A DNA stretch of 64,000 nt from Prostheceraeus crozeri (Eukaryota; Platyhelminthes; Polycladida; Euryleptidae), in assembly GCA_907163375.1 (NCBI GenBank), contig CAJQUW010004442.1, forward strand, positions 372,001 through 436,000, in the 5' to 3' direction. Of this stretch, positions 12,985 to 26,980 are shown piece by piece. The notes beneath the pieces are model-generated. The model was not told the origin of the DNA, made no database searches, and saw nothing but the letters and a program-made list of their open reading frames with translations. How positions within the stretch are numbered: the first letter of the stretch is position 1; each line of letters opens with the position of its first letter. Both the position numbers and the translations under genes were made by a program.

Positions 12985-13545
12985 GTGAAGTTAGCGGAGC
13001 CCCAAGAGGAACCACTTTTATCTTGGTATTGGATTCTTTTATTTGTTATTGGATTTCTCAATAACGATTGCCAATTTGTGGAATCTGAGCCCAGATTCAT
13101 GATTAGGAGACTGAAATTGATAACGTAAAAGTTGTTTCGAAGAGAATCACGCTGTCATAAAAAAATGGCTTCGTTGGGTAGTTTCGCTGACTTCACACAC
13201 GTACATGAACATGTTTCGATAGCACCGGTTTTAACTGCACTGTTGTGAAAAATGAACCATATATTTGCCGTCAGCGCGACCAATTGGAACAGGTAGTCAC
13301 AAAATAGAATTGATTTACCACGCCTATCAGTGAAGCCAAGGAGTTGGTTCCGCTAACTTCACAACGGAACCACTTTTATCTGTGAACTTGAATTTCTGAA
13401 ACTCGACTGTGAATTTATGGAATCTGAGCCTAGATTCGTGATCAGGAGGCTGAAATTGACACAGGAGAAGTTGTTTCGAATAGAATTTCGCTTTAATGAA
13501 TAATGCTTCCGGTGGGATGGTTCCGCCAACTTCACACACGTTTTT
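12985..13545. repeat. Two related tandem repeat units with MITE-like ends
   Basis: Units at about 12985-13202 and 13330-13545 share long stretches: GGAACCACTTTTATC, then a GGAATCTGAGCC...AGATTC block, and GAAGTTGTTTCGAA near the end. The outer ends are inverted to each other, GTGTGAAGTTAGCGGA at the left and TTCCGCCAACTTCACAC at the right. Each unit also ends in (T)TCGCTGACTTCACAC or its relative. This is best read as a tandem or nested pair of a short inverted-repeat element. No ORF of substance is present. Confidence 0.55.
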
Positions 13546-15273
13546 ATGGAACAGTTTCGCATGTTTCTTCTGTAAATTATGACAAGGATAGGCTTGACTA
13601 ATAAATTTTGCGTTGAACCTAACTCGAGGAAATAGAAAAATAATGTAATAGCAACAATTGTATCGCTTTCATAAGTCGATTAGCATCCGTTGAATAAGAC
13701 AAGTTTTTGACCTGCGCAAGCATGATAATGACGTTTTCGGATTATTGATAATACCATCAATTAAATTACGTTTAAAATCTCTGATGATCTTTTAATAAAA
13801 AAATCTGAGATGTAAAATATGATCTAATAATTAAAAAGCAACATGTCTGAGGTAGTCGAGTTTAATTTGCTTAGTTTTATATCATGTCTATCATGACGAA
13901 CGCTAATATCATGGCTAGGATGTGAACTTCCTTGACACACACACACACGCGCGCGCATAATCCATTGCCTAAGAATGATTCTATAAATGACTTTAAATGC
14001 CAGCGCACATTTCTGCACATCAAGTCATAAAAACGATTTCTGAATATAATGAATATAATAATATGAAAATGATTACTGAATATAGGTCTGACATAAGTTT
14101 CAATTGAAGCTGGGACATTCCCATAACGACGTCTACATGTTTCATAATTTTAATAAACTTATAGTTAATAAGACTTAAGGTTTGTCCTTAAGAGGACAGG
14201 TGGTGCGTTCCCACCGGCAGACATTAAACGTTCAAGGCGCGTCAAACTTTTGACTATCCTAGGACTACATTTTAGAGCCAAACTTGACGAGATCGGTGTG
14301 GAGGACCTTCCCACTAGTCCATTTTTCACTCAGCGCTTCTAAAGCGGGGCTGGACCTTACCCCTAATGGTCCTCTGACTTGTGATCCTCGACAAATGCAT
14401 GAATGCATGAATAGTCCGGCAGCCAGAACGAGTTTCTGCAAGGAACGAGGCCGAAAGTGAGACTAGTGAGTTCCACATGTCGCAGATTGCAGTTTTTGGC
14501 TAAAATGAGTTTTGGCATGGAATGTTTTATTATGCATTATATCGGCTATGTATGCTATGTATGCAAGAATGTGGTTGAATGTGGATTGCCGACATTTGAG
14601 GGGTGCCTGAAGATATTCCATGCCAAAAATTATGACTCTGGGCTAAGTACTTTTCGTTTAATCAGAGAAAACATACAAAATTTCAGAAGGTCTTTAAGCA
14701 CAAAGACTTGACGGATCTGATTGCGTGCCGGGCGGACCTACCCGGGGGTCCATAACATAGCGCTATACGGGCTGGACTTCACCCTTAAGTGTACGAGATC
14801 GTACAAGGCCGCTTAACAAGTGATCTCCTTGGTCAAAGTTTCAGGCTCGATTGATTAGGAACGTATATATAAATAGACACTTAGTAATCACCATGTCAAC
14901 CCCATGGAGACCAGTAACCGACACAGTCCATTCATCACACTAGGGTAGTTAGCGATAAAAAAAAACGTTAAAACAAATAAAACAATAGCCAGTCGTCAGC
15001 AGGTATCCGCCTGATTGCGTTTCGGCCCCTCTACCTGAACGCTCAAGCCCAGGCGGGCGGGTCCCCGCATAAACTTATATGCGGCTGGCATTCTAAAATC
15101 AATACAGTAATGATATGTGTAATAATAAGTAATACTGATAGTAATAGTAAAAACAAAAACAAAACAACCGCAAAAGACGGATACATCCAAAACAAACTAA
15201 AATATATGTGTGAAATACTGAAATGGTATAACCAATAAAAAAAATGTTAAGAAAACAGTGTTAATTATATTGT
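13546..15273. other. No gene; related short segments near 14.3 and 14.75 kb
   Basis: Two segments of about 90 nt (near 14320-14400 and 14735-14830) share GGTCC, AGCGCT and a GGGCTGGAC(C/T)T(T/C)ACCC core, followed by a similar TGATC ending. They could be copies of a short interspersed repeat. A GC-rich stretch near 15030-15080 precedes the retroelement fragment. Simple CA/CG dinucleotide repeats lie at 13937-13960. Confidence 0.35.
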
Positions 15274-16152
15274 TTAAAATGCGCACTGCGATGTCAGCTG
15301 CCTGGCTGAGAAATATCCAAACTTGACTAGAAAATTGTTATGACCGGTTAGGATTTTCTCAGTACATGCCTTCATTTTAGACTTACAATATCCTCTGCTG
15401 CTCATCACAAAAAGTGTCATATTAATTCGTTTAATTAGATCTTCAAGATGTGAGCAGATGCGACAATAACGTAAAACCTGGCCGGCAAATACATTAATTC
15501 CCATGTTATAAGGTATTGCACTGTCTGGAAATGTCAACAGAACAACAGGGAAATCAAAATCTTCCACTTTATGATATATTGAGGTTCGAAGACCGTCACT
15601 ACTAGATTGGAGTCTCATATCGAGGTAAACAACGGCTTTGTCATTGACTTCGTTTCTATCTGCAAGAAGCTCCATTGGGTAAATTTTCGGAATTAAGGTA
15701 TTGAAATGCTTGTAATTTATTACGCATATATCGTCTATATATCTCGAAGTGTTTGACAATAATTTAGCTAGTCCAAACTTTTTATTTTTAACCAATTGTT
15801 TCATAAAAGCAAATTCGCAATTTAACAGAAACAAGTCGGCAAGTAAAGGACTGCAATTCCCTCCCATTGGTACTCCTCGAATTTGTCTGAACACGTAACC
15901 GGAAAAAGAAATGTAGACTTCAGACACTATAAAATCAATAGCCTTCTTAAAAGAGTCCACGTCATAACAAGAATACCCCTTATATTTGATTTTGGAGAAA
16001 AACGACTTCTCATATCCTACACACAAGTATCTACGATTAGTGGAATTGAATGTGAGATCAAGGATGGAAAAAATATTATTCTTGATAGCACCTTGATCTA
16101 AGTTTGTATAAAGAGTAGAGAAGTCAAAAACTTGCATAGAGTAGACGTTCAC
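15274..16152 (-). pseudogene. Reverse transcriptase core of a Penelope-type or related retroelement (fragment)
   Basis: A 292-codon open frame on the minus strand holds several RT core motifs in order. F-D-F-S-T-L-Y-T (about residues 9-16) is motif A. G-V-P-M-G-G-N-C-S-P-L-L-A-D-L-F (about 93-108) is motif B. R-Y-I-D-D (about 137-141) is the catalytic motif C. Y-L-D-M-R-L (about 176-181) is motif D/E, and the thumb follows. It makes cDNA from element RNA. The upstream fingers region and any endonuclease are missing, and no ATG fits the start (the frame opens with GTG inside the domain), so it is a truncated copy. The exact clade is uncertain. Confidence 0.65.
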
Positions 16153-18174
16153 GTTAGAAATTTAGCATTTTATTGGCGGAATAAGTTATTGATAAGTTGG
16201 CAATTTCCTTTGAAGCGGAAGTCATAACTGTAGTTTGAAAAGTAAGTGCGCGTTTCATGTTTCGAATACGTAGGCCCTATGAATATACATATGCACTCTC
16301 TGTATTCATAAAAGATATTGAATTTAGTAGGGGGCCATATAATTTGTGAATGCTCATGCATCTTAATTCCGAGGAAGAACCGTCTTGAGTGAATCTCAAA
16401 ATATGATTCATTTTGAATATTCAATATGGTTCAATTTCAAGCATAATTTGCAACTTCATTCAAATGTTTGCAAGGTCACGCGACAGTCAATTCAAAAATT
16501 GCAAGGTCACGCGACAGACAAATGGAAACAGCTGGAAACACGAAAAGAAAGCTCGTACAGATGCGCATTGTCTTTGTAACGGCATGCTCATATTTTGATT
16601 AGATTTTGCAATCGCGAAAGAAATTAGACCACGTTCATATCTTGTAAATAATAAACACCAACGAGCGCGTTCGTCCGGTATATAGAACTGAGTGACGAAT
16701 GTGCGACATGAAGATTTTAACACAATTAATCAATTGTCATCAAGGCAGACGTAAAGTGAATAAGAAATTTTTCTGAAGCATTTAAGTTGTTTTCCGTCCA
16801 CGCAATTTGCAGTTATTGTCTATTTGGAAGTTTTGTGTATTAAGAGTTGCACCTGCCCCTTTATATCATAAACTGTTACTGTCATTAAATGGTAATCATT
16901 GCAGAATATTGACACTCTAAATCGAAAAGTACACATATTTTTCAGTTGATTGATAGAAACAATGAATTTTAAGGAACCGGCATAACATTTCGAAATTAGC
17001 TGAAATTTTAAATGAGAGCTTCTTTATAGACCGCACGGGTGCAGCACTACCGGATGAATTTTAAAAAAATTGATAATCGCTCCACCTTAATTCAAATTTA
17101 CATTTGAATGCCGTACTCACGGCTATTCAGGGGACGTGAATCCAGTCTCATGCCAATGTCTTTACAGGGAATTTTCTATGTATCCGATAAATCTCACATT
17201 CTGAAAAATATGCTATTTCTAGGCCTGACGGATTCGCTGATTAATTCAGGTGCAAGAGGATCTGGTCAAGATATTCAAGTTTCAATGATTCCCTAAAATA
17301 GTCAAATCAAGGAAGTTGTGTGATTAGATGAGTACTAATGAATTATAGCGTAGGCTGTTAGGAGATGTTTGATCAGAACATCTAATGATGGCGTCAGGTG
17401 TGTTATTCTTGCTATTCATAGAACGCGTGAGAGTTCATCGGTCGTGTTTTAAAAGATATACTTCTGGTATACCAAGTCTGTTGTCTTCAATTTTAATTCA
17501 CTGCATTTGATTTGATTCATTAACCTTTATGACAATGCTTTAACTCTTCAATACACTTGCCGTCAGAAAGCTAAGGGAATGAATATTTTGTTCATGGGTA
17601 AGGTTATCAATTCAAAACAATGCTAATTAGTGCTGCTACCGTCTTTGTATTCTTTGAACTTTGAATTGCATGCATCTTTCAAAGACAAAGGACTTTTACT
17701 AATTGAGTTCATATAATAAGCGTTGTATTATCAATAACATCACATTGTGGTAATCACGTTTAGACTGATGGAAATGGCGAAATAATTTAATTTCAGGTAG
17801 ACATGATATACAAAGCAATCAGCACATTAAGTGAGATTTTCGTGGCTACTCTTCGAATGCTACTTTTTCACACACTACTGATATGTCATCTAAGTCAGTG
17901 TGCATGTAACTACTTATTAATAGTGCTTTTTTGCAAACACAATATAAACACACGTAGTTGCATTCCCACTTGAAAAATGGGAGCGGATCTGAATAGCTGC
18001 ATGCACTTCATTCAATATCAGGAATCATCAGCAGACACATCTCTAAAGCATTGTCAAATCCCTACTTTCTGGCTTACAGAAAGCAGCAATTATCAATTAT
18101 TACAGGTGCACCAACATGGACTACATTTCAGTAGTGTGTTGAATTGCAAAAAATGCTCTAACGTCACTATACTC
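16153..18174. other. No recognisable gene
   Basis: AT-rich, short open frames only. A 17-bp word GCAAGGTCACGCGACAG occurs twice in tandem (16470-16486 and 16500-16516). No other supportable structure. Confidence 0.4.
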
Positions 18175-18345
18175 CCCATAGTGGGGGCTTGGACGTTGAT
18201 GACACAGTCGCTTTTCTGGAGCGCTATAGTACTTTTAGTCCGGATGACCTTCCTCCCGACTTCCAATGACACTTTCGGGGCTCGACCACTGGACCGAAAG
18301 ATCTTTGGGTCAAGCACTTAACCACTGTGCCACGGAGTGTGCTGA
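18175..18345 (-). repeat. Possible SINE-like repeat
   Basis: The segment ends in CAAGCACTTAACCACTGTGCC, read here 3'-ward, preceded by GGGCTCGACC-type sequence. On the minus strand this resembles the head of tRNA-derived SINEs (A-box side GGCACAGTGG-TTAAG). It is short and diverged, and no poly(A) or tandem tail was identified. Confidence 0.3.
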
Positions 18346-19448
18346 ATTGAAGTAGTTATTTAATGAGCATAGCGGGTATTTCACTGAATATGCTAATTAC
18401 GTGCACCGAATTCGTTGTGGGCAAGGCTGCATACTAGTGTATCTGGTAGGCTATGACTTTGCTTATCTTTTAAATCTGCACATTGCCATGATGTGAAAAA
18501 TGTCATGGGGCAATATCCTAAGGAACATATCATTATATAATATCTAAAGGAATTTTCACCATGACAAATTAATTTCTCGTATCTTTATCAGACAAACCCC
18601 GCCACTAATGCAAAAAATGCACGTGCGAAATGTCATGCGCGCCACTTTTTGCCAGCTCCAATTTAATGCACGCACACAACCTTGACCTATTTCTGATGTC
18701 TAGACATATGAATATATAATCATACCGAGAACTTTGTACATCCAACGACTGGAGCTCATAGTCTCATACACAAACCATCGAATCTTTCTTGAAAGTCTAC
18801 AAGATGCAGAATAAGCGCCAATGCGGCACACACTGATCTTTGCTGGACCTCTACTTATGTTAGTTCGTTTGGAGGCAAAGGTAACGAATTGCGGACCTTT
18901 TCATGCAATTTATTAATGACATGTCCCAATTTCACTCTCTTCAAAGAAAAACTAAAAGTACAAGTTTCATATCCTTCTTTTATAATCTGTTTGGGTTGCG
19001 GGGTTAACTTTTTGGCGGGGCTTATCTGGAAATGATCCCATTTCATTAGTATTACATGAGCTGCAATTTGCCTCAGAGCCATCGTTGATGCTATTTTAAA
19101 ATTTAACATGGATAGGACGTGGCTATTTTTCGATTTCTTTTAGATGTGCCTTTAGATGAAGATGATGTTACATGAATTAAGACTATAGTAAATTTTATTG
19201 AGCAAGCACGAAAAAACTGTAGTAAATGAACTCCACTCGTATTAGTTCACTATCTAATCATAAACTGAAGATGTCAGATATCTAAAATGAACCCATTGTA
19301 GGCTTTAACCTACTGTATTGAGATACAACCGTTCAATAGTTCGAAGACTACTGAAGATTTTTAAGCAAACCTAGAGTTTAAAGCGGGCTATTGCATTCAC
19401 TATCGGAAAGTTGTCTCCAAAGTCATGTAGAAAGTCTGTTTCGGTGCA
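18346..19448. other. No recognisable gene
   Basis: About 1.1 kb, AT-rich, no defendable coding or repeat structure. Confidence 0.4.
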
Positions 19449-19667
19449 CACTGTAAACTGTCACCTCCTAAAATCGAAGAAATCTGCATCCTAAAGCGCG
19501 ACACACTAGAATTTTAGGAGGTTGCGTGAAATAGAATGCTGACATACTAAAGAGAACAATAACACTAGTGCGCTAGCCTCCTAAAACGCTTTGCTTTAGG
19601 ATTTTTTTATTAGTTACGAATAGTGTCTCGCTTCAGTGTGTGATTTAGGAGGTGCTGGTTTAGAGTG
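19449..19667. repeat. MITE-like inverted-repeat element
   Basis: The left end CACTGTAAAC...CACCTCCTAAA and the right end TTTAGGAGGTG...TTTAGAGTG are inverted to each other over about 25 bp with a few mismatches. CCTCCTAAA/TTTAGGAGG words recur inside. It is 219 bp long with no coding. The flanks show no convincing target duplication. Confidence 0.5.
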
Positions 19668-21099
19668 CATGGTAAAATACAGTAAAAGAATTAAATTAAA
19701 AGTCCGACGTGTTTCGTGCATACATGCACGCATGAACTTGGACAACCAACAGTAAAAACAAAAAAGAATAAATTTCTGATTTTCTTTTGATAATTGCCTT
19801 GATTTCAATGCATGCGATACACCAAAAACAAAAATACATATTTTCGCGAATATTTCATTATATTTACTGTCTGTTTGTGTCGGTTGTCCCATTGATGAAG
19901 TGCGAGTGCGCGAAACGCGTCGGGGTTCTTAAATTAAATTCTCATGGCCGTAAAATGCATTTTTCCACGGAGAGATGCAACCTTTTAACATGAATAATAA
20001 TCTCTTGTTGTTGGATACTCTCTTGTTGTAGCACATATAAATTCGATAAGTGCAAATTGCTCCTAAAGACATATGTACATGTATTGAAATTAAAAGATCC
20101 CTTAATAGAAAAATATTACTCTGACAGATGTAAATGAAACGGAGGAAAAAATAAGAAATTTTTCTATATGTAATACTTATCAACGAATCTCTTGCTAAAA
20201 ATAAATCACTTCTTAGAAAAAAGTACATGCATAATTAAATAATCTATTATGTCTATTAGGTGATCGCGCTCTTTATAAGCTCTAATTATTCGTAATTTCA
20301 AATTCATTAGCGCTTCATTCTCGCTACTGCTCCAGCTGTGAACATGCGCCTGTCCTGCTCATCTTCGACAGAAGAGCTCGTCTTTAAACTATTTTTTCTT
20401 CCGCTCGTGCGGTGCTATCTCTGGAAGTGGGGGATTAATTAAAACAAGATTGAGGAAGGCGTCAATTAATTTCTGTTTCCCGACCGCCAGCCGTGCTGGA
20501 CAAGGAAGCGGGGCGGAGGAGTGACTTGTTACCTGCTCCCGACACGGGGAATACGACGTGACTGAGCACTGCTCATCGTGCATTGAAGGGAAAATTGCTC
20601 ATTAAATCGTTTGTTAAGCTCGCTGGGGGTCGGCTCGTGCGTCAGACCGAATCGGTGACATATTGGCTGTTGCTGGGCCGCACTGGACCGTTCCATAGAG
20701 CACCTATTGGTCTGATAATGTGTTAGTCACTTGGATGGACAATGAGACAGGTGTGTTGACAGTAAGTCCGAATAAAAATGGCATGCAGGAACAATAGCGT
20801 CGTAATAGCATTCGTGTGACTTGGATTTGAACACAATTTGCAAAATGAGACAGGTTCGGAGCAGCAAAATATGATGTTTAAAAGCATAAAGCATAATATC
20901 TCTACCAAAAAATCATTATAAAAAGAGACAATGTGCACAAAAATGTTCAGATTCACGACCGAAAGAAACTTTAAGAAAGGTCCGAAATTCATTCCATCTC
21001 AGAGACTCGATGATAAACGAACAAAAGATGCAAGAATTTCGCTCGCTCATCTTACATAGCATATCAGATGGAATGAATACATTGAATCTAACACGCTCC
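19668..21099. other. No recognisable gene
   Basis: About 1.4 kb, AT-rich apart from a mixed GC stretch at 20330-20560. No motif recognised. Confidence 0.4.
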
Positions 21100-22960
21100 T
21101 TATGACTGATAATGCGATTGATTCCCATCACGAACTTATTCCCATTCCTGTAAAATGTCCGTTTAAGGGCAGGCGCTTTCCTCCACCCAAAGTATCTCCA
21201 GATGTGGAAAGGAAACTCAATGCACTTGTTAATTCTGTTGACAGTTTAATTTCAAGACAACTCAAACATCCATGCATCAACTGTGAAGAATCTGTCTCAC
21301 CTGGAATGGAAGACATTGAAAGAATTGAAAGAGGACAATATTCCCAATGACAAAAGGTGGTGAGATGGTTGTTGCAAGTTCGAATTATTATAACACCCTC
21401 GCCTTCGATCATTTGAGTGATATATCTACCAACGAAAAGTTATCAAGCGACCCGACACCCAAGGAGAAAAATCCATTAATGCATTATGGAAGAATGCGGT
21501 TGAAACCTCATCCGTTATGCCAGAAAAGCAGGTCAACAAATTGAAAGCCAAAAATTCAGTGATATCCGAATTTTGCCATCTACCGAAAACATATAAGCAT
21601 GATATGGATATTCGTCCAAGTTTCCAACAGCGGTAACCCATTTGAGAGGGTGTCGTTATTGCATACTCAAACATTTTCTCAATGGAGAATACTTACCAGT
21701 TGTCATCAACTTTGAAAAGTACACCAAAGAATCATCTGGAAAACAAGACAATAATTATCATTGATGTAATCAATCTTAATACTGATATTGACACCCAAGA
21801 AGTCATATCTGTGGTTACGGATTTATTTAAGATCAGATTCTCTGATGCGGTATGGGGAATTCCTATAGATAGACTGATAGAAATTCTTACTTTTATTTTC
21901 CAAAATAATTCCTTTCATTTTGAATGACGTTTTTATAGACAAAAGTGTGGACTTGCCTTGAGATCGAAAGTGTCACCGATACTTGCGATTCTCGTGATGG
22001 ATTCTTTTGAAAGATCGACTGTTTTTCAACGAACACTTAACTACCCTCCTACGTTTTTGCGCTATATTGACGATTGTGTTCTGGTGACGGAGGGTAGCAC
22101 AAGCATATAGACGATGATTTCCGAGGTAAATACTCATCATCAGAGCATCAAATTTTATATATGGATCCCAGGCAGTGATGGTTACTAATCTGTATTTTTA
22201 TTATCAACCATTTGTATTGATGCAACTGGTACTTTGCACCATCGATTCTACAGTAAGGAGGCAAATAAAGTAATTTTCATCCACTCTTCATCAGCCCTAC
22301 CATCCTTTGTGAAAGATATCACTATCATTGAAGAATTTCGACGCGTAGATGGACTTTGCTCCATATAATGAGGACAGGAGAATTGCAACTACTGCCAGAA
22401 ATTGAAGAGAAATGGCTGTTTCCATCACATCATGAAACGCTGTTCGTGCCAATGCTTCTCGTCGCTCAAATTATGCAGGATTCGGCGATTCGTGCATCCT
22501 TAAAGTACCTTTTGTGAGTGGCAAATTTAACTATGGGCTTCGTCGAATGATTTATAAAATTGGACTTAACGTTCGCGTTGCTCATCAGCAGCCTTCCAAC
22601 AATTCACAGCAGCTTAGAAAGATACGACGTTACAGTAATTACCCAAAACGATCCTGCATAATTAATGATCCATGTTTATGCAACACAAAGTTTGTGGTGT
22701 ACAGAGGCCATTGTCGAGAGTATGAGTCATTCTCCTCGTTCATAGGAAGCACATGAAGATGTTTCCATGAACGAGTTGTCGAACATCTTCAACCAAGTCG
22801 GTCACGGGTCCTTATAAACATGCTCTCCCATCAAAAATCTCCCAAAACACCTTCACATTCAACATCATCAGCAGTCATCCGAACGAAATATGATCCAGAA
22901 TAGCTGAAGCAATCGCTATAAATCAGACATCTCCCATTTAAATAGCAAGGATGAATTCGT
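21100..22960 (+). pseudogene. Decayed Penelope-like element (RT plus GIY-YIG)
   Basis: Fragments in several plus-strand frames line up in Penelope order. An N-terminal part lies at 21102-21350. A linker with D-P-T-P-K-E-K-N-P is at about 21449-21475, and an L-P-K-T-Y-K stretch near 21580. RT motifs then follow at about 21955-22110: G-L-A-L-R-S-K-V-S-P-I-L-A and R-Y-I-D-D-C-V-L-V. The GIY-YIG endonuclease lies at about 22690-22900: F-V-V-Y-R-G-H-C-R, F-I-G-S-T, then I-A-E-A-I-A-I-N-Q-T-S-like residues. There are many stops and frameshifts, so it is inactive. Role of the intact family: target-primed retrotransposition. Confidence 0.6.
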
Positions 22961-25900
22961 TGATTATAGTCCTTTCTTATTCAATTTTTTGTGTACGTGT
23001 ATAAATGTATATCTTTTGATTATTTGTTATTTTGTAATTACATTTTCTTTGTACATGCATTAGCTTGAATCTTTCCTCTCGTGGATGACAACAAGTGACG
23101 CTTTGCTTTTATATGTGCTTATTATTATGTCGTGTGCTTTATGTCAGCTGCGTTTTACTTCAAGTCAATGTGAATGGTGCGAGTTATTGTCGGTCCAAAT
23201 TGTCTCGTCATCTATTATTCGCCTGAAGATGGAGCAGGTCTCCGCAACATGTCACGCATCGTATCGCTATAGACTACAATTTGCAGATCGGTCTTCTCAC
23301 TATAAACTTTTTCTTTTGATTAAATCGTGCGTCTGCTGTTCATGCCTTCTCCACTGTAGAAAGAAACTTTATTGCAATAAGTCAAATTGCTGGCTGGAGG
23401 AGGTCGCTGACTTGTTTTAAACGACATTGTAAAGATGCACAACTTAGAGAAGTCAGTTTCGCGTATATGTGCTTGTTGCATGCATAATATTAATATAGTG
23501 TATATCAAAATGGTAATAGCAGTAAAGAAAGAATTATTTATTATTCCCTAAAATGACAGATATGCGTTCACATTGGTCAGCGAATATTGCAAAACACAGC
23601 AATGGGCATGACAGATACAACTAGATATGACGTTAACAGTTCGGAAAACCCCATCGCGACGGGGATCATAAGCAAAATGACCAGCTAGGACGCGTTTCGA
23701 GTTCGTTAACCTTTTGTGGACCGCGCTCAGACTTCAGGAACAAATCGGTTGCGAGAAACCCCCAAACTATAGCAAAGTGTGACCCAGAGTAGGCACAATC
23801 TAGTCTTATCCACCAAGTACCTGACAGAAGCCCTGTACCACCATTGCAGATCCTGATATGTTGCAATAGATTCAGGACAATGTATTAAGCCGACAACGGA
23901 CATGCACATACATGTTCTTATGCAAAGGTCTACCATATAAAGCTCCTTAGTGCCGGCTCTTTTGCACCTGTGCCATGTTGGAAGTTTGGAACAAGCCAAC
24001 AATGAAAAATGTAGCAAAAAATTATTTTCAACAAAATAATCATTGTCAAAAGATATTTTACGAACCCATAATCCATGATTCCTTGACTGTCGAGAACCTA
24101 ATATCAGCCACTGCGGATATCCACTATCCTCTTGTCTTCGGTGCATTCAATTAGATTTATAAATAACATGTGACATACCCTACTGAGTGTAGAAAGAGTG
24201 TGACTTTGAGAGAGCGAACACAAATTTGGAAAAGTTGTTTTGCACATGAAACTCTTCTTTAGTAAGAGAATAAATACGCTCGCACTTAAAGCAGGATAGT
24301 GAGTCAACGGCGAAAGGAATTCTAATGAAAACTTTTCTACATTTAGGACCAACCTGGATCACTAGCAATTTGTTCACGATTATACTTGATGTAGCAAGTT
24401 GGATTCCATGCAGTTAGCCGGTTTTCTCGATCTGTTCTTGTAAATTTCTATGACGGCATGTAAGCCATATCAACACCAGTTATCAATTTAGCGGTTTGCA
24501 TTACAATTTTAATCGGTCATCACATGAACACAAATGACCAGAACCCAGCACACCTGAACACTTCTTTACATACTATTTTTGCATGTTTTGAAGAGAATAA
24601 CTATTTCAAGATTTAATAGAGTCCACAAAACCGATGTTCGCAGATCCAAGTTGATACGTCAAACACAAGCCCACTGTCGATCTGACAACCAATAAGATCG
24701 GTCCATGCAATTTTATACACGTAATCATAAAAAAAACTGCACTTCAGGTCTTTCGATCCACATCAATTACTGAATTTGATCAGTCAATGAGTTAGAACTC
24801 CAAGTCCAAAACAAAAAAAAACAAGAAAAGTTATGCTAATATGAAGGCTGTAAATATGAATAAGCATTATTTTTCTCACTTAATTGCAAAATTTTAATAT
24901 CACACATTGTTAGGATGCACAATAATATTGTAGGCTTATTTATGTAACAAAATTGAATTAAAGGATGGATAGATTAAATCTCTGAAGATTGACAACATAA
25001 AAGAGTGCGTGAACAATTGCACGCAATTAAGCGTTGAAAGCTTTTTTGCGTTGACCTTTATAGGCACATTTCCATCAATTCTTGTTCTCAATTGCGAAGA
25101 GAAGAATTTCTTTTAAAACATAATAAGCTCATGCGCTGACAATGACAAACAACGATTCAAGAAAACAATAACAATTATCAAAAGCAGTTATTCGAATACT
25201 TTCAAGAAAAGAGATTTACCACTAAGACCTAGGGTTTGATTTAATAATCTAGATTAATATATGATTTTGTCTCTTCATTGGTTGCAGCTGCGCAAAAATA
25301 ATTCGCATTCTTTTTGAAAGTTGCTCATTAAACATTCAATTTACCATTTATGAATAACTAGAAAACTGTCAGCACTGCACTGACATTCAAATTAAGGCCA
25401 GTCAGAGCTCACCATAACATGCATACTTAAGGATTGCGCCCTGACCTGGTACCAACTCTGATATACGGCCACTAAGTGATTCCGCCGATTGAGTATTTTA
25501 AGTAGTATCGGATATTTCCAAATGTATCTTCCTTTTCAAATGAATATAATCGGGGATGATAGAACAGAGTTGCAGCAGGTAGGTCTAATGTGTTTGATTT
25601 ACACCTCGTCACCTCACGCTATCCCCTCATCCATCATCAATCAGCTCTTCATTATCACACATTTGCCCCTCGACATTATCACCGTCCCGCTCGCACGTTC
25701 TGCAACTTGGAGAACCCCTGGCCAGTGGAAGAAGGTCGGGATTCGCCCCAGGGGTAATCGCTTCACCGTCAGTTGCCCGGCTCTCTCAAAAATTGACAGT
25801 TACGGCCTAGTGGGGAAGTAATAAGGCATTAAAGGGCGCGCCCTGACCGGCGGCGCACAGATGGGAGCAGGTAGAGGGCAATTGCGTCACCAGCTTGCAG

Positions 25901-26980
25901 ACAAACCGTCCGGACCGTCGCCTTATCGCTGCTCGATGGTAACCCACATTTGATCCTTCATGTCCAACACCTAGACCTTCATGATGGTTCTTCTGAATTT
26001 CAAATACAAACTGAGATGACACGAAAGCGATTGACGGTGATAAACTCAGTATTCATAGAATCTTAAAAATGAAATTTCTAGAATTTAAACAAGATAAAAC
26101 ATGTGAATTGCGATCATTGTACTATATTGTACAGTGCCGGTTTTGTGTTGTGCGAGCGGAAAACCCCCCTCACCATAAAATTTTGACTGCATTTTAATCA
26201 CAGCTGCTTCACGTTCGATTAACTAAAGCTGGATACTAAACTTAGCGTCATAATTGGCATCAGAGTATGTTGGTATGCTCCTGGTTGCATACTCGGGTAG
26301 TGTTGAGTTGCAAGGACTACTAAAATTAGATACTTCTATACATAAATATATAGATATGAATCTATTTGTAGAAGTCGCTACTATAGTTATAGGCTAATCG
26401 AATTTTTTTCAATTAATACGTGAATTGCATAACAAAATTCACATTTGGCTCCCATCGCGCAATACAACGGTTTTTCAGAACGACAGATATCTTTTCAACC
26501 AATATACCCCATCGCATTGATGAAGAAGAAAAGAGGACAGAAACTCGCTTGTCCCATGGCTTTCTGATGACGATGTGATTATTCTTTCCAACGACGAGAT
26601 AGGTGTTTTTTTTGTGAAACTGCAAAAACAGTTTGGCTGACTTTGCAACCTCAATATGTTTAGCAACATGATTAACGAGGATCAATAATAACATTTAAGC
26701 AGAAGCATAGCAGCAATGCGCGAAGCCCCCTCCGATCGGGGGTCAGTAAGACCGGCTTGCACCTCTACCGGTATTGCACCTCTAGACATGCTACAGATTC
26801 GTAAATCTATGCATTGGGGAATGGAGTAACAGCAGTTTTGCGTGCTGTACTCGTAGGACCGACTGCCAGCTATTCTTCTCCATTTTGTTTCATCTCTACA
26901 CAAAGTTGTATTTTGAACCCGAATTTAAGTTGAAATAATAATAAAGATTGCAGAGTGCCAGTTTGCTTGGGCGGAGCATA
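22961..26980. other. No recognisable gene
   Basis: About 4 kb. Open frames such as 23085-23420 (+), 23727-24146 (-) and 25489-25821 (+) lack family motifs. I could not connect them by splice sites. No rRNA, tRNA or clear repeat was seen. Confidence 0.4.

Noticed and set aside
13930..13962. CA/CG alternating tract as possible Z-DNA regulatory site
   Set aside because: Simple dinucleotide repeat without an adjacent gene; no basis for a function.
23727..24146. 139-codon minus-strand ORF
   Set aside because: No recognisable family, biased Cys/Trp-rich composition typical of random frames, and no splice or promoter context.
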